Made by a program: the position numbers and the translations under genes. The notes beneath the pieces are model-generated. The model was not told the DNA's origin and made no database searches. It saw only the letters and a program-made list of their open reading frames with translations. Source: Caenimonas sedimenti (GTDB lineage: Bacteria > Pseudomonadota > Gammaproteobacteria > Burkholderiales > Burkholderiaceae_C). Taken from it: a stretch of DNA of 64,000 bases. The stretch's first letter is position 1; each line of letters opens with the position of its first letter. Of the stretch, positions 42,264 through 50,347 are shown in pieces. The stretch is taken from the NCBI RefSeq assembly GCF_007833165.1, contig NZ_VOBQ01000003.1:218885-282884 (forward strand), in the 5' to 3' direction.

Positions 42264-42914
42264 TCAGCTGCGCAGCAAGTAGCCCAGGATCACGTCGCTC
42301 ATGTGGGAGAGGCGCTCGCTGCGGGCCTTCGGCGCCAGGAGGTCGCGGCCGAAGATGGCCGACAGCGTGGGGTTGTTGGACAGGTAGAAGTACGACAGGC
42401 CGGCGATCGATACGTACAGCTGTACCGGATCGACCCCGCCGCGGAACTTGCCTTCCCGGCGTCCGCGCTCCAGCACGGCGGCCAGTGTTTCCACCAGCGG
42501 GGAATTGAGTTCGCGGGCGCGCTCCGATCCGGCGAGGTGGCGGGCCTTGTGCAGGTTGGCGCTGTTGAGCAGCGTCATGAATTCGGGATGCGCGAGGTAG
42601 TAATCCCACGTGAACTCGATCAGGCGCCGCACGGCGGCCGCCGGCTCGAGCTCCAGCAGGTGCAGCTTGATCTCCTCCTCGCGGATGTCACGGTAGGCCT
42701 GCTCCAGCACCGCCTGGAACAGCTTCTCCTTGTCCTCGAAGTAGTAGTAGATGAGCCGCTTGTTCAGGCCTGCGCGTTCCGCGATGCGGTCCATGCGTGC
42801 GCCACCCAGGCCGCACTCGGCGAATTCATCGCGGGCGGCGGCTAAGATGGTGCTCTGCGAGCGGTCTGCGTCGCGCATCCGCTCTTCGGGCACGGCGATG
42901 GGGTCTCTGGCCAT
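42264..42914 (-). CDS. TetR-family regulator
   Basis: A 216-residue protein from the ATG at 42914 (the frame is open farther but overlaps the operator and the ThDP gene). HTH: ILAAARDEFAECGLGGARMDRIAERAGLNKRLIYYYFEDKEKLF. The C-terminal ligand domain resembles TetR_C with LIEFTWDYYLAHPEFMTLLNS and ISIAGLSYFYLSNNP, as in RutR/NicS-type regulators. Operators at 42195 and 42922 flank it, so it should repress itself, the divergent ThDP enzyme and the Bug operon. Confidence 0.9.
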   Translation of the reverse strand: MARDPIAVPEERMRDADRSQSTILAAARDEFAECGLGGARMDRIAERAGLNKRLIYYYFEDKEKLFQAVLEQAYRDIREEEIKLHLLELEPAAAVRRLIEFTWDYYLAHPEFMTLLNSANLHKARHLAGSERARELNSPLVETLAAVLERGRREGKFRGGVDPVQLYVSIAGLSYFYLSNNPTLSAIFGRDLLAPKARSERLSHMSDVILGYLLRS

Positions 42915-42921
42915 GCGCCGA

Positions 42922-42943
42922 TAATTCACTTTCCAGTTAATTA
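42922..42943. promoter_or_regulatory. Operator 2 for the TetR regulator
   Basis: Inverted repeat TAATTCAC (42922-42929), 6-base spacer, GTTAATTA (42936-42943), in the 37-base gap between tetR and the ThDP enzyme. It matches operator 1 exactly in the left arm and spacing and in six of eight bases in the right arm. Confidence 0.72.
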
Positions 42944-42951
42944 AGTCAAGC

Positions 42952-44646
42952 ATGCAAGCCACATCGCAGATCGCCGGCCATCTCATCGTCGAATGCCTGG
43001 TGGCGCAAGGCGTGACGCACGCCTTCGGCGTGCCGGGCGAGAGCTACCTCGCCGTCCTCGACGGCTTCCACGCCTACCGCGAGCAGATCCGCTTCATCAT
43101 CAATCGCCAGGAGGGCGGCGCGGCCTACATGGCGGAGGCCGCCGGCAAGATGACCGGGCGGCCGGGCGTGTGCTTCGTGACGCGCGGCCCCGGCGCCACC
43201 AACGCCTCGATCGGCGTGCACACCGCGTTCCAGGATTCGACGCCGATGGTGCTGTTCGTCGGTGACGTCGCCAGCGACCAGCGCGACCGCGAAGCCTTCC
43301 AGGAAGTCGACTACATGAGCTTCTTCGGCCCCAGCACCAAGGGCATGGCGAAGCGGGTGGAGCGCATCGATGAGCCGGACCGCATCCCTGAATACGTGGC
43401 GCGCGCCTTTGCCACCGCCATGAACGGCCGGCCCGGCCCGGTGGTGCTGGTGCTGCCCGAGGACATGCTGGTGAAGGAAACCGCCGCGCGACCGGTTGCC
43501 AAGGTCGAGGCGGTGGAAGCCTGGAGCGACCCGGGCTCGTTGCGCAAATTGCGCGAGATGCTGCTGGCCGCGCAGAAGCCCTTCGTCATTGCCGGTGGCG
43601 GCGGCTGGACCCCGCAGGCCGCGCAAGCGTTGCAGCGCTTCGCCGAGAACTGGAAGCTGCCCGTGGGCAATGCCTTCCGCTTCCAGGACACCTTCGACAA
43701 CCATCATCCGCAGTACGCGGGCGACGTGGGCATCGGCATCAATCCGAAGCTGGCGGCGCGGGTGAAGGAAAGCGACCTCATCCTGGCCATCGGTCCGCGC
43801 CTGGGCGAGATGACGACCGGCGGCTATACGCTGCTGACGCCGCCCAAGGCGAAGCAGAAGCTGGTGCACATCCACGCCAGCGCCGAGGAGCTGAATCGCG
43901 TCTACCAGGCCGACCTCGCGATCAACGCGACCATGAACGCCGCGGCGCGTTCGCTCGAAGTGCTGACCGCTCCGCCCGAGGTGCCGTGGACCGCCTGGAC
44001 CGAAGCCGCGCGGGCCGACTACGAGGGCAACCTCGTGCCGCAGGCGCTGCCGGGCGAGATCGACATGCCGGCCATCGTCGGACTGTTGGCGAAGCACCTG
44101 CCCGCCGATGCGGTGCTGACCAATGGCGCCGGCAATTTTGCTTCGTGGACGCACCGCTTCTTCCAGCATCACGGCCTGGCCAAGGGGCACAAGACGCAGC
44201 TCGCCCCGACGGTCGGGGCCATGGGCTATGGGGTGCCGGCCGGCATCGCGGCCAACATCGTGTCGGGACGCGTCGCGCTCACGATGGCGGGCGACGGCGA
44301 CTTCCTGATGAACGGGCAGGAGCTGGCGACGGCGGCGCAGTACGGCGCGAAGTCCATCATCGTGCTGCTGAACAACGGCATGTACGGCACCATCCGCATG
44401 CACCAGGAGCGCGACTACCCCACGCACGTGCATGGCACCGAACTGGCGAACCCGGATTTCGTTGGCTTGGCCCGGGCCTACGGCTACGCCGGTGTCCGCA
44501 TCACGCGCACGGCCGAGTTCGAGCCCGAACTGCTTGCGGCACTCGAACGGAAGCAGGGCACGCTGATCGAGGTGATGCTGGATCCCGAGGTGATCACCAC
44601 GCGTGGCACCTTGAGTGCGATCCGCGCGAACGCCTTGAAGAAATGA
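42952..44646 (+). CDS. Thiamine diphosphate-dependent enzyme (acetolactate synthase-like)
   Basis: A 564-residue protein. Catalytic Glu in IINRQEGGAAYMAEAAGKMTG, FAD/central domain in the middle, and the ThDP motif GDGDFLMNGQELATAAQYGA through NN. AFGVPGESYLAVLDGF and FVTRGPGATNASIGVHTA fit the AHAS/glyoxylate carboligase/TPP-family catabolic branch rather than biosynthetic IlvB, since no small subunit gene is adjacent. It is divergent from the TetR gene with the shared operator, so it likely belongs to the same catabolic route as the Bug operon. Confidence 0.88.
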   Translation: MQATSQIAGHLIVECLVAQGVTHAFGVPGESYLAVLDGFHAYREQIRFIINRQEGGAAYMAEAAGKMTGRPGVCFVTRGPGATNASIGVHTAFQDSTPMVLFVGDVASDQRDREAFQEVDYMSFFGPSTKGMAKRVERIDEPDRIPEYVARAFATAMNGRPGPVVLVLPEDMLVKETAARPVAKVEAVEAWSDPGSLRKLREMLLAAQKPFVIAGGGGWTPQAAQALQRFAENWKLPVGNAFRFQDTFDNHHPQYAGDVGIGINPKLAARVKESDLILAIGPRLGEMTTGGYTLLTPPKAKQKLVHIHASAEELNRVYQADLAINATMNAAARSLEVLTAPPEVPWTAWTEAARADYEGNLVPQALPGEIDMPAIVGLLAKHLPADAVLTNGAGNFASWTHRFFQHHGLAKGHKTQLAPTVGAMGYGVPAGIAANIVSGRVALTMAGDGDFLMNGQELATAAQYGAKSIIVLLNNGMYGTIRMHQERDYPTHVHGTELANPDFVGLARAYGYAGVRITRTAEFEPELLAALERKQGTLIEVMLDPEVITTRGTLSAIRANALKK

Positions 44647-44674
44647 GGAGGGCCGCCCGAGCGGCCGCCAAATG

Positions 44675-44697
44675 AAAAAGGGCCGCATGCGCGGCCC
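44675..44697 (-). terminator. Rho-independent terminator of the SWIB gene
   Basis: Stem GGGCCGC/GCGGCCC (44680-44686, 44691-44697) with loop ATGC and, on the minus strand, a run of five T (44675-44679 as A on +). It lies 23 bases after the SWIB gene stop. It may also end the ThDP-enzyme transcript from the other side, though no T-run serves that strand. Confidence 0.8.
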
Positions 44698-44719
44698 TTG
44701 TCGTCAGAAGCGTTGCCGC

Positions 44720-45172
44720 TTACTTGACGTGCTTGCCGATGAGGCCGGCCATTTCGAACATGGACACCTGGGCCTTGCCGAAGAGTTCCTTCAGCTTGGC
44801 ATCGCCATTGACCATGCGCTTGTTGACCGCGTCCTGCAGCTTGTTCTTCTTGATGTACGCCCACAGCTTGCTCACGATTTCCGTGCGGGGCAGCGGAGCG
44901 GAGCCCACCACGGCCGCGAGTTGCGGGCTGGGGGTCAGGGGCTTCATGAACGCCGCGTTGGGGGTGCGCTTCTTGGCCGGAGCCTTCTTCGCTGCCTTCT
45001 TCGCGGGCGCCGCCTTCTTGGCTGCGGCCTTCTTGGCCGGAGCCGCCTTCTTCGCGGGCGCCTTCTTGGCTGCGGCCTTCTTCGCCGGAGCCGCCTTCTT
45101 CGCTGCCGCCTTCTTGGCCGGAGCCGCCTTCTTCGCCGGGGCTTTTTTCGCCGCCTTTTTCGCAGTTGCCAT
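44720..45172 (-). CDS. SWIB domain protein with histone H1-like tail
   Basis: A 150-residue protein in two parts. Residues 1-70 are a lysine/alanine-rich repeat (units like KKAAPAKKAAAKKAP), as in bacterial H1-like proteins. Residues 75-150 are a SWIB/MDM2 fold: FMKPLTPSPQLAAVVGSAPLPRTEIVSKLWAYIKKN through LFGKAQVSMFEMAGLIGKHV. SWIB occurs in eukaryotic chromatin remodelling factors and in Chlamydia, and is common in Burkholderiales. It should bind DNA non-specifically, compacting or organising the nucleoid. The repeat DNA itself is near-tandem and prone to length change. Confidence 0.92.
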   Translation of the reverse strand: MATAKKAAKKAPAKKAAPAKKAAAKKAAPAKKAAAKKAPAKKAAPAKKAAAKKAAPAKKAAKKAPAKKRTPNAAFMKPLTPSPQLAAVVGSAPLPRTEIVSKLWAYIKKNKLQDAVNKRMVNGDAKLKELFGKAQVSMFEMAGLIGKHVK

Positions 45173-45249
45173 TTTGATTTCCTTCTAGAAGTTGATAAGA
45201 ACCACCAGCGGAACTGCCACTCTCGCTGGCACTGCGGATGCTAAAGGAG

Positions 45250-45285
45250 AAAAACCCCGTTTCCAAGCGGAAACGAGGCTTTTTC
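45250..45285. terminator. Bidirectional terminator downstream of the exporter gene
   Basis: Stem CCCCGTTTCC/GGAAACGAGG (45255-45264, 45269-45278; one G-T pair) with loop AAGC, flanked by A5 on the left and T5 on the right. On the minus strand it ends the EamA-exporter transcript (stop at 45305). It lies between that gene and the SWIB promoter and could also block read-through from the plus strand. Confidence 0.85.
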
Positions 45286-45304
45286 ATTGGGAGATGTTGC
45301 TTTT

Positions 45305-46216
45305 TTATCCGGGCCCGTTGGCTGTTTTCCCTCTGAAGATCAGGAAAACGCCGAAGAGGATGACGCCGCAGGCCAGCCATTCGCCATTGGAAACCGCCTC
45401 CGAGGCGAAGGCGACGCCCAGGAAAAGCGCGATCACGGGGTTCACGAAGGCGTAGCTGGTCGCCATCGCGGGACTCGCATTGGCCAGCAGGTAGAGGTAC
45501 GCGCTGAAGGCGATGAGCGAGCCGAACACCACGAGATAGAGCCATGCGGCAAGCGCCTGCGGCTGCGGCGGTGCGGTGAACTGCTCACCCAACGCGAGAG
45601 AAATCAGCATCAACACCGCGCCACCACACAACATTTCACTGGCGAAGCCGGCGGGGCCCGCGGCCAGCGGCAGGCGCGTCGTCGAGAGCACCGAGCCCAG
45701 CGACCAGGCCAGCGTCGCGCCTGCGATGCACGCCATGCCCACGGGCGCCGCCGAAAAGCTGGCCCCTTGCACCAGCAGCAGGACGCCGGCCACGCCCACC
45801 GCCATGCCGGCGAACTCGAGGCGGCTGGGGCGCTGACCGAACAGCAGGCCCCAGCCGCAGACCAGCATGGGGACGATGGCGATGAAGGCGGCGATGAGGC
45901 CGGAGCCGATGTGCTGCCCGGCGCTGGCCACCAGGCCCATGCCGCCACCCAGCATCAGGGTCCCGATGACCAGCGCGTTGCGCCACTGTGCGACCGTGGG
46001 CAGTGGACGCCTCTTCCAGGCCACCCAGGCCATCAGCAGCACGCCGGCGGCGAGGAAGCGCGTGCCCATCTGGAAGAAGGGCGGGAAACTCACCAGCGCC
46101 AGGCGGATGGCGAGGTAGGTGGACCCCCAGATCACATAGCAGGCCAGCAGGGCGGGCAGCAGGAGCGAGGCGCGAGGGGCAGGGCGCGAGGAGAGGACGG
46201 CGCTGTTCATGTCCAC
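45305..46216 (-). CDS. DMT superfamily exporter (EamA)
   Basis: A 303-residue protein with ten predicted helices in two EamA repeats. The first repeat has ACYVIWGSTYLAIRLALVSFPPFFQMGTRFLAAGVLL, the second ATLAWSLGSVLSTTRLPL and FVNPVIALFLGVAFASEAV, typical of YedA-like metabolite exporters. Divergent from the Lrp-type regulator at 46301, which likely controls it, as is common for amino acid exporters. An ATG at 46210 is an alternative start. Confidence 0.9.
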   Translation of the reverse strand: MDMNSAVLSSRPAPRASLLLPALLACYVIWGSTYLAIRLALVSFPPFFQMGTRFLAAGVLLMAWVAWKRRPLPTVAQWRNALVIGTLMLGGGMGLVASAGQHIGSGLIAAFIAIVPMLVCGWGLLFGQRPSRLEFAGMAVGVAGVLLLVQGASFSAAPVGMACIAGATLAWSLGSVLSTTRLPLAAGPAGFASEMLCGGAVLMLISLALGEQFTAPPQPQALAAWLYLVVFGSLIAFSAYLYLLANASPAMATSYAFVNPVIALFLGVAFASEAVSNGEWLACGVILFGVFLIFRGKTANGPG

Positions 46217-46300
46217 GATGCTAAATTGCCCGATGGCCGTCTTCCATGCATCATTGAAGGTCCGCGGCTGTCGCGGCCGTTGATTTCAAGGTAGATCCGC

Positions 46301-46795
46301 ATGCCGACCGAAGTTCCAGAGCTCGACGCCTACGACGCCCGCATCCTGGGGGAATTGCAGCGCGACGCGCGCATCACCATGGCGGAGCTCGGCCGGCAGG
46401 TGCACCTGAGCCAGCCGGCCGTGACCGAGCGCGTGCGCAAGCTGGAGATGGCCGGCTTCATCAAAGGCTACCGGGCGGTGGTGGACTACCAGCGCCTGGG
46501 CTATGGCATCCGGGCCATCGTGCGCGTGGGCCGGGTGGAATACGCCCGGGTCGTCAAGCTGATCGAGCAGACGCCCGAGGTCGTGAACGCCTTCAACGTG
46601 ACTGGGGAAGACAGCTGGATCCTGGAAATCGCGGTCATCGATGTCGAGCACCTCGACGCGGTCGTCACCAAGTTCTGCATCCTGACGGAGACATCCACTT
46701 CCATCGTGCTGAACACGCCGCGCGAGCATGCCGCCGTCCTGCCGGCCCGGCGGGAGAACATCAAACCCGCGATCCGGAAGGTGACAGGTCGCTGA
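46301..46795 (+). CDS. Lrp/AsnC family regulator
   Basis: A 164-residue protein: N-terminal HTH (LDAYDARILGELQRDARITMAELGRQVHLSQPAVTERVRKLEMAGFIKGY) and C-terminal RAM ligand domain (VRVGRVEYARVVKLIEQTPEVVNAFNVTGEDSWILEIAV). Typical of local amino acid-sensing regulators. The divergent neighbour is an EamA exporter, with a second EamA exporter convergent downstream. It is plausible that it regulates one or both. Confidence 0.92.
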   Translation: MPTEVPELDAYDARILGELQRDARITMAELGRQVHLSQPAVTERVRKLEMAGFIKGYRAVVDYQRLGYGIRAIVRVGRVEYARVVKLIEQTPEVVNAFNVTGEDSWILEIAVIDVEHLDAVVTKFCILTETSTSIVLNTPREHAAVLPARRENIKPAIRKVTGR

Positions 46796-46840
46796 GGGCC
46801 GCGAAGCGGTCCTTGCGACCTGTCATCCCCGCGCGAGGAG

Positions 46841-47764
46841 CTAAGGCGTACGTGGGGATCCAGGGCGCCACGTCGCCAGAACCACCCCGGCCAGCGCGAT
46901 CGCCAACGCCAGCAGTTGCAGGCCGCCGAGGCTCTCGCCGAGGGCGAGCACGCCCACCGCCGCGGCGGAGACCGGGAGCATCACGGTGAAAACGCCGGCC
47001 TGGGCCGCGGGCACGACCTTCAGTCCGGTCATCCAGAGCCACACCGTCCAGACGCTGGCCGCCAGCGAATAGAACAGCAGCAGCAGCCAGGTGTGGCCCT
47101 GGACCGAGCCGAAATCGAATTGCAAGGCCGCCCAGATCCCGAACGGCGTCACCAGCGCGAAACCCCAGAGGTTGATCAGCGCGGTGATGCGCTTGGGCCC
47201 CAGCGCGCCGGTCAGCGCCTTGCCGATCACCGCATAGGCCGCTTCGCACAGGACCGCGCCGAACACCAGCAGGTTGCCGAGCCAGGCCCATTGCGCGTCG
47301 GCCGAGGCGGCTCCGCCTCGTTCTTCGGCTTTGCCGGCCGCCAACAGCGCGATCCCGAAAGCCGCGCAGGCCACCGCGCCCCAGACGCGGGGCGCGATCC
47401 GTTCGCGCAGGAAGAGCCAGCTCAGGATGGCGACGACCGCGGGGATGGACGCCATGATCACACCCGCGGAAACGGCGCTGGTCAGGCTCACGCCGAACAG
47501 CATGCAGATCGAAAACAGGAAGTTGCCGAGGAAGGACTCGAGAAACAGCAGCTTGCGCGTGCGGGCGGTCATGGGCGCTTCGTTCGCCGGCCGGCGCAGC
47601 CAATGCAGCATGGCGGTGCCGCCGATGCCGAAGCGAAGCCAGGCGAGCAGGAACACGGGGATGGCGGCCGCCAATGGCTTGGAGAGGGCGACGTAGCTGC
47701 CCACCAGCGCCATGCTGAGGGCGAGGCAGCCATAGGCCAGCGGGCGATTGGGGACGAAGCTCAC
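46841..47764 (-). CDS. DMT superfamily transporter (EamA)
   Basis: A 307-residue membrane protein with ten predicted helices: ALVGSYVALSKPLAAAIPVFLLAWLRFGIGG in the first repeat and AVSAGVIMASIPAVVAILSWLFLRERIAPR before the second. It is not closely similar to the exporter at 45305, so it is a separate paralogue. It sits convergent to the Lrp gene. Its start is separated by 35 bases from the divergent GGCT-like gene. Substrate unknown. Confidence 0.88.
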   Translation of the reverse strand: MSFVPNRPLAYGCLALSMALVGSYVALSKPLAAAIPVFLLAWLRFGIGGTAMLHWLRRPANEAPMTARTRKLLFLESFLGNFLFSICMLFGVSLTSAVSAGVIMASIPAVVAILSWLFLRERIAPRVWGAVACAAFGIALLAAGKAEERGGAASADAQWAWLGNLLVFGAVLCEAAYAVIGKALTGALGPKRITALINLWGFALVTPFGIWAALQFDFGSVQGHTWLLLLFYSLAASVWTVWLWMTGLKVVPAAQAGVFTVMLPVSAAAVGVLALGESLGGLQLLALAIALAGVVLATWRPGSPRTP

Positions 47765-47799
47765 CGAGAATGGCGCCTGTTCGCGAAAAACGCCGCATC

Positions 47800-48246
47800 A
47801 TGCCTGAAGCCGACCCGCAACCGCACCCCGCGGATTCGCTGCGCGAATCCGATGGGGCCCGGCGCCACGTCTTCGTCTACGGCACGCTGCGCCGCGGCGG
47901 CCGGAACGACATCAACCGCCTGGAGCCGGCGCCCGACTACGTGGGCATGGGCGAGGTGCAAGGCATCCTGTACCACATCGACTGGTATCCCGGCCTCACG
48001 CTGGGCGGCGAGGAAGCGGTCACCGTCGTTGGCGAGGTCTACCGCGTCACGCCCGAGCTCGAACAGGTCCTGGACGGGATCGAGCAGATCGTCCCGGGAC
48101 CCGAGAGCGAGTATTTCAAGCGCGAGGTTCCCGTTTCGGTGCAGGGCCGCCCGATCCGGTGCCTGGTGTACGAGATCAATGCGGCACGCGCGCGCGGCAA
48201 GCAGTCGATCGGGCATGGCGACTGGATCCTGTTTCACCAGCCGTGA
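47800..48246 (+). CDS. Gamma-glutamylcyclotransferase-like protein
   Basis: A 148-residue protein from the ATG at 47800; an ATG at 47770 would add 10 residues. VFVYGTLRRGGRND is the YGSLR substrate-binding loop of the GGCT/AIG2 fold, and the acidic residue in VLDGIEQIVPG falls at the catalytic Glu position. These enzymes release 5-oxoproline from gamma-glutamyl compounds, though many bacterial members have untested activity. Confidence 0.83.
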   Translation: MPEADPQPHPADSLRESDGARRHVFVYGTLRRGGRNDINRLEPAPDYVGMGEVQGILYHIDWYPGLTLGGEEAVTVVGEVYRVTPELEQVLDGIEQIVPGPESEYFKREVPVSVQGRPIRCLVYEINAARARGKQSIGHGDWILFHQP

Positions 48247-48258
48247 AAAGCTTTTCGT

Positions 48259-48276
48259 ATTGCAAAAAATAGCAAT
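48259..48276. promoter_or_regulatory. ATTGC-N8-GCAAT dyad upstream of aceA
   Basis: Arms ATTGC (48259-48263) and GCAAT (48272-48276) flank an A-rich spacer, at the start of an AT-rich 248-base region. It could bind an activator or repressor of aceA. It is far from the start codon (about 220 bases), so an upstream regulatory site is more likely than a promoter element. Confidence 0.4.
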
Positions 48277-48355
48277 GCTGCGGCGCGCCAAATTTTCTCA
48301 ATACAAGAAAGAGTTTTCCGCATTGAGGAATATTGTCCGTAACCCATTGAATTCA

Positions 48356-48384
48356 TTGACGATAATTTGTGTCTTGTATAAGAC
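48356..48384 (+). promoter_or_regulatory. Probable aceA promoter with overlapping operator site 1
   Basis: A -35 TTGACG (48356-48361), 15-base spacer and -10 TATAAG (48377-48382). The near-palindrome GTCTTGTATAAGAC (48371-48384) covers the -10. The 15-base spacer is short, so this promoter is likely weak or regulated. Start would fall near 48389, roughly 105 bases before the ATG. Confidence 0.6.
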
Positions 48385-48400
48385 ATAAGAGCTTCACAAG

Positions 48401-48414
48401 GTCTTGTACAAGAC
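48401..48414. promoter_or_regulatory. Operator site 2 upstream of aceA
   Basis: Perfect 14-base palindrome GTCTTGTACAAGAC, starting exactly 30 bases (about three helical turns) after the near-identical site at 48371. The pair suggests cooperative binding of a dimer or tetramer. Similar GTCTTxTAxAAGAC motifs are linked to GntR-type regulators of central carbon genes in Burkholderiales (from memory). Confidence 0.7.
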
Positions 48415-48494
48415 TTACAGTTCACCCATCGGCACTGCACTTGCATCCGTGCAGGCCGCAACGGTTCCCAACGCAACCTTCGGAGTGAAAGCAA

Positions 48495-49823
<1,329 letters not shown>

Positions 49824-49856
49824 GCGCCGCGCCCCCGCTACTTTTCTCATCGAATC

Positions 49857-49885
49857 GCCCGCGGCCAGCCCGCGGGCTTTTTTTT
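49857..49885 (+). terminator. Rho-independent terminator of aceA
   Basis: Perfect stem GCCCGCGG (49857-49864)/CCGCGGGC (49870-49877) with loop CCAGC and eight T after it (49878-49885). It lies 34 bases after the aceA stop. Confidence 0.95.
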
Positions 49886-49966
49886 GGCCGGCCCGGCGGC
49901 CGGTTTTGCCTTTCCCGGATTCCTCAGTACATTTGGGCCTGTACGAAAACAGAGCGGGGACCGGCC

Positions 49967-50164
49967 ATGAGCGCATCGACAGACGAAAAGACCGGTGTCT
50001 TCGACGCCAGCAAGCTCAACCAGCAGCGCTGCCCCGAATGCAGCGGCACCGGTGAGCTGCGCATCGACAGCGAGAACATCAACGAGCATTTCGAAGTCGA
50101 GAAGCAGACCGTCATCACGGATTGCCCCCGCTGCGGCGGTGTGGGATTCGTGCCCGCGGGTTAG
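49967..50164 (+). CDS. Small two-CxxC zinc-ribbon protein
   Basis: A 65-residue protein. Two knuckles, CPECSGTGEL and CPRCGGVGFVPAG, have the CxxCxGxG pattern found in the DnaJ zinc domain, separated by a ~30-residue helical/strand region. It probably binds one zinc. It lies between the aceA terminator and the thrS leader. Its function is unknown. Possible roles are chaperone-related or RNA binding. Confidence 0.75.
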   Translation: MSASTDEKTGVFDASKLNQQRCPECSGTGELRIDSENINEHFEVEKQTVITDCPRCGGVGFVPAG

Positions 50165-50212
50165 AATCCCGGCTCGAATCCTTGCAGCAAGAGCGAGAAA
50201 GGCACCTTGGTT

Positions 50213-50254
50213 ATGACACCGCGAACTACCCCGGAAAGGTCCACGGCCCGCTAG
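50213..50254 (+). CDS. Putative thrS leader peptide (Thr-rich, 13 aa)
   Basis: A 14-codon ORF, MTPRTTPERSTAR then TAG. Four of thirteen residues are Thr, encoded by ACA, ACT, ACC and ACG, one of each synonymous codon. AGAAAGG (50196-50202) lies ten bases upstream. It is followed by GC-rich hairpins and by an intrinsic terminator (50297-50325), then thrS. This is the layout of ribosome-mediated attenuation as in E. coli thrL or pheM. It is not in the standard annotation sense a protein gene. There is no independent proof of translation. Confidence 0.72.
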   Translation: MTPRTTPERSTAR

Positions 50255-50325
50255 CGGCCGCGTCGTCGCGTGCACTGAGTTGCTTCCACCCAACTGAAAA
50301 AGCGCGGCTTGTCCCGCGCTTTTTT
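50244..50325 (+). promoter_or_regulatory. thrS leader attenuator region (pause hairpin, antiterminator, terminator)
   Basis: CGGCC (50244-50248)/GGCCG (50256-50260) can form a hairpin over the leader stop codon. GCCGCG (50257-50262) can pair with CGCGGC (50303-50308) in the 5' arm of the terminator and so act as antiterminator. A 5-base AGTTG/CAACT hairpin also lies between. The terminator is AAAAAGCGCGG (50297-50307)/CCGCGCTTTTT (50314-50324). The pairing scheme is a proposal by eye. Confidence 0.6.
50297..50325 (+). terminator. Intrinsic terminator/attenuator before thrS
   Basis: AAAAAGCGCGG/CCGCGCTTTTT with loop CTTGTC and T6 at 50320-50325, only 22 bases before the thrS ATG at 50348. In this position it must be passed by every thrS transcript starting upstream, so it is either the end of the zinc-ribbon transcript or, more interestingly, an attenuator. 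Confidence 0.85.
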
Positions 50326-50347
50326 GTTTGCCGAAACGCTTTTCACC

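Noticed and set aside
42915..42986. Longer TetR start at 42986
   Set aside because: It would run through operator 2 and into the ThDP-enzyme coding start. The ATG at 42914 gives a normal 216-residue TetR.
44980..45170. Tandem DNA repeat as a mobile or CRISPR-like array
   Set aside because: The repeat encodes the lysine/alanine tail of the SWIB protein in frame, so it is a coding low-complexity repeat.
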